A DNA stretch of 64,000 nt from Pyruvatibacter sp. HU-CL02332 (GTDB taxonomy: Bacteria > Pseudomonadota > Alphaproteobacteria > CGMCC-115125). Location: assembly GCF_040362765.1 (NCBI RefSeq), contig NZ_BAABWK010000001.1, positions 1,713,501 through 1,777,500 on the forward strand. The letters run 5' to 3'. Each line of letters starts with the position of its first letter. Within the stretch, counting starts at the first letter, position 1. Below, in pieces: positions 63,541-64,000 of this stretch. The notes below the pieces were generated by a model, which saw nothing but the letters and a program-made list of their open reading frames with translations, did not search any database and had not been told where the DNA came from. Made by a program: the position numbers and the translations under genes.

Positions 63541-64000
63541 ATGGACAGTTTTGAATTCAACAAGGTTGCAGGCGCCGTTCTGGCATCGCTCCTGATACTG
63601 CTGGGCGTTGGCATGTTCCTGGTCCCATCGCTTTATGCGCCAACCGAGCCTGAACAAAAGGCATTCATTGTCGAAGGCGTTGAGGAAGAAGGCGCGGCCG
63701 GCGCTGGCGCTGCAGAAGCACCCGTCGAGCAGCCGATTGAAGCACTGATTGCCGTTGCAACGGCGGATCGCGGCGAGCGCGTGGCGCGCCGCTGCGTTGC
63801 CTGTCACAGCTTTGATGATGGCGGCGACAACAAGATCGGCCCAAATCTCTGGAACGTCATGGGCGGCAAGAAGGCCCATCTGGACAACTTCAACTATTCA
63901 GCCGCCATGGCCAGTTCGCCGGGCGAGTGGACTTGGGACTCAATGAATGCATTCCTGAAGAAGCCAAGCGACTATATCCCTGGCACCATCATGTCCTTTG
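63541..64000 (+). CDS. Membrane-anchored c-type cytochrome (3' end cut by the window edge)
   Basis: 153 codons to the edge. N-terminal anchor VLASLLILLGVGMFLVP, an acidic Glu/Ala-rich linker (about 38-65), then a haem site RRCVACHSFDDGGDNKIGPNLW with CxxCH at about residues 84-88 and a distal Met region GTIMSF, in the layout of CycM/cytochrome c552 that shuttles electrons from the bc1 complex to the cytochrome c oxidase. Class I fold. Missing residues probably few. Confidence 0.92.
   Translation, partial: MDSFEFNKVAGAVLASLLILLGVGMFLVPSLYAPTEPEQKAFIVEGVEEEGAAGAGAAEAPVEQPIEALIAVATADRGERVARRCVACHSFDDGGDNKIGPNLWNVMGGKKAHLDNFNYSAAMASSPGEWTWDSMNAFLKKPSDYIPGTIMSF

Overview
The window is a chromosomal segment of an alphaproteobacterium, probably a free-living, marine-type member of the Hyphomicrobiales or a relative (Parvibaculum-like is a guess; no rRNA is present to settle it). 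Support comes from the moderately high GC, an MmcB-type repair gene, the rpmH-rnpA-yidC-engB-argB and dapD-dapE-membrane protein-murI orders, a DUF2336 protein, an alphaproteobacterial-style 4.5S RNA ahead of dnaX-ybaB-recR, and compact convergent gene ends. There is no prophage, transposase, integrase or CRISPR array. Almost the whole window is coding.

Layout. 1-5.6 kb: mmcB (cut by the left edge), a diiron ferritin-like protein, an 886-bp gap with two dyads, then an RND/MMPL exporter followed by a TerB-like protein. 5.6-9.6 kb: biotin genes, bioA plus a HAD hydrolase diverging from bioF-bioD. 9.6-11.1 kb: a 50-residue ORF diverging from an XRE-type regulator, with two matching operator-like dyads between them, then mtgA. 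11.1-18.7 kb: a soluble PAS chemoreceptor, a HerA-like ATPase, an alpha/beta hydrolase, a LuxI-type acyl-homoserine-lactone synthase, an alkylsulfatase-like metallo-beta-lactamase-fold protein and a small outer-membrane barrel. 18.8-24.5 kb: CHASE2 histidine kinase, FecR-domain protein with a tandem glycine-rich repeat, and a divergent two-partner-secretion transporter (TpsB) with no TpsA partner in view. 24.5-31 kb: tRNA-Arg(ACG), a lipoprotein, a DASS transporter, a P1 peptidase and a gamma-glutamyltransferase.

30.9-37.5 kb: a translationally coupled GH15-otsA-glk operon (trehalose/glucose metabolism, otsB absent), a trans-aconitate-methyltransferase-like gene and an orphan histidine kinase. 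37.5-40.7 kb: a DUF547 - TVP38/TMEM64 - MerA-like flavoprotein operon. 40.7-46.2 kb: rpmH-rnpA-yidC-engB-argB-DUF1036. 46.2-52.0 kb: DUF2336, a pyrimidine-nucleotidase-like HAD, dapD-dapE, a membrane protein and murI. 52.0-56.9 kb: def-fmt-truA against rmuC and a Na+/alanine symporter. 56.9-64 kb: a PNPOx-fold protein, the 4.5S RNA-dnaX-ybaB-recR operon, nudC, kdsB-pheA and the start of a membrane cytochrome c cut by the right edge.

The parts most worth a second look are the CHASE2/FecR-repeat/TpsB group, the small XRE regulator with its paired dyads, the LuxI gene flanked by hydrolases and without a LuxR, and the repeated use of one CTAG tetranucleotide as a stop codon on both strands between convergent genes.
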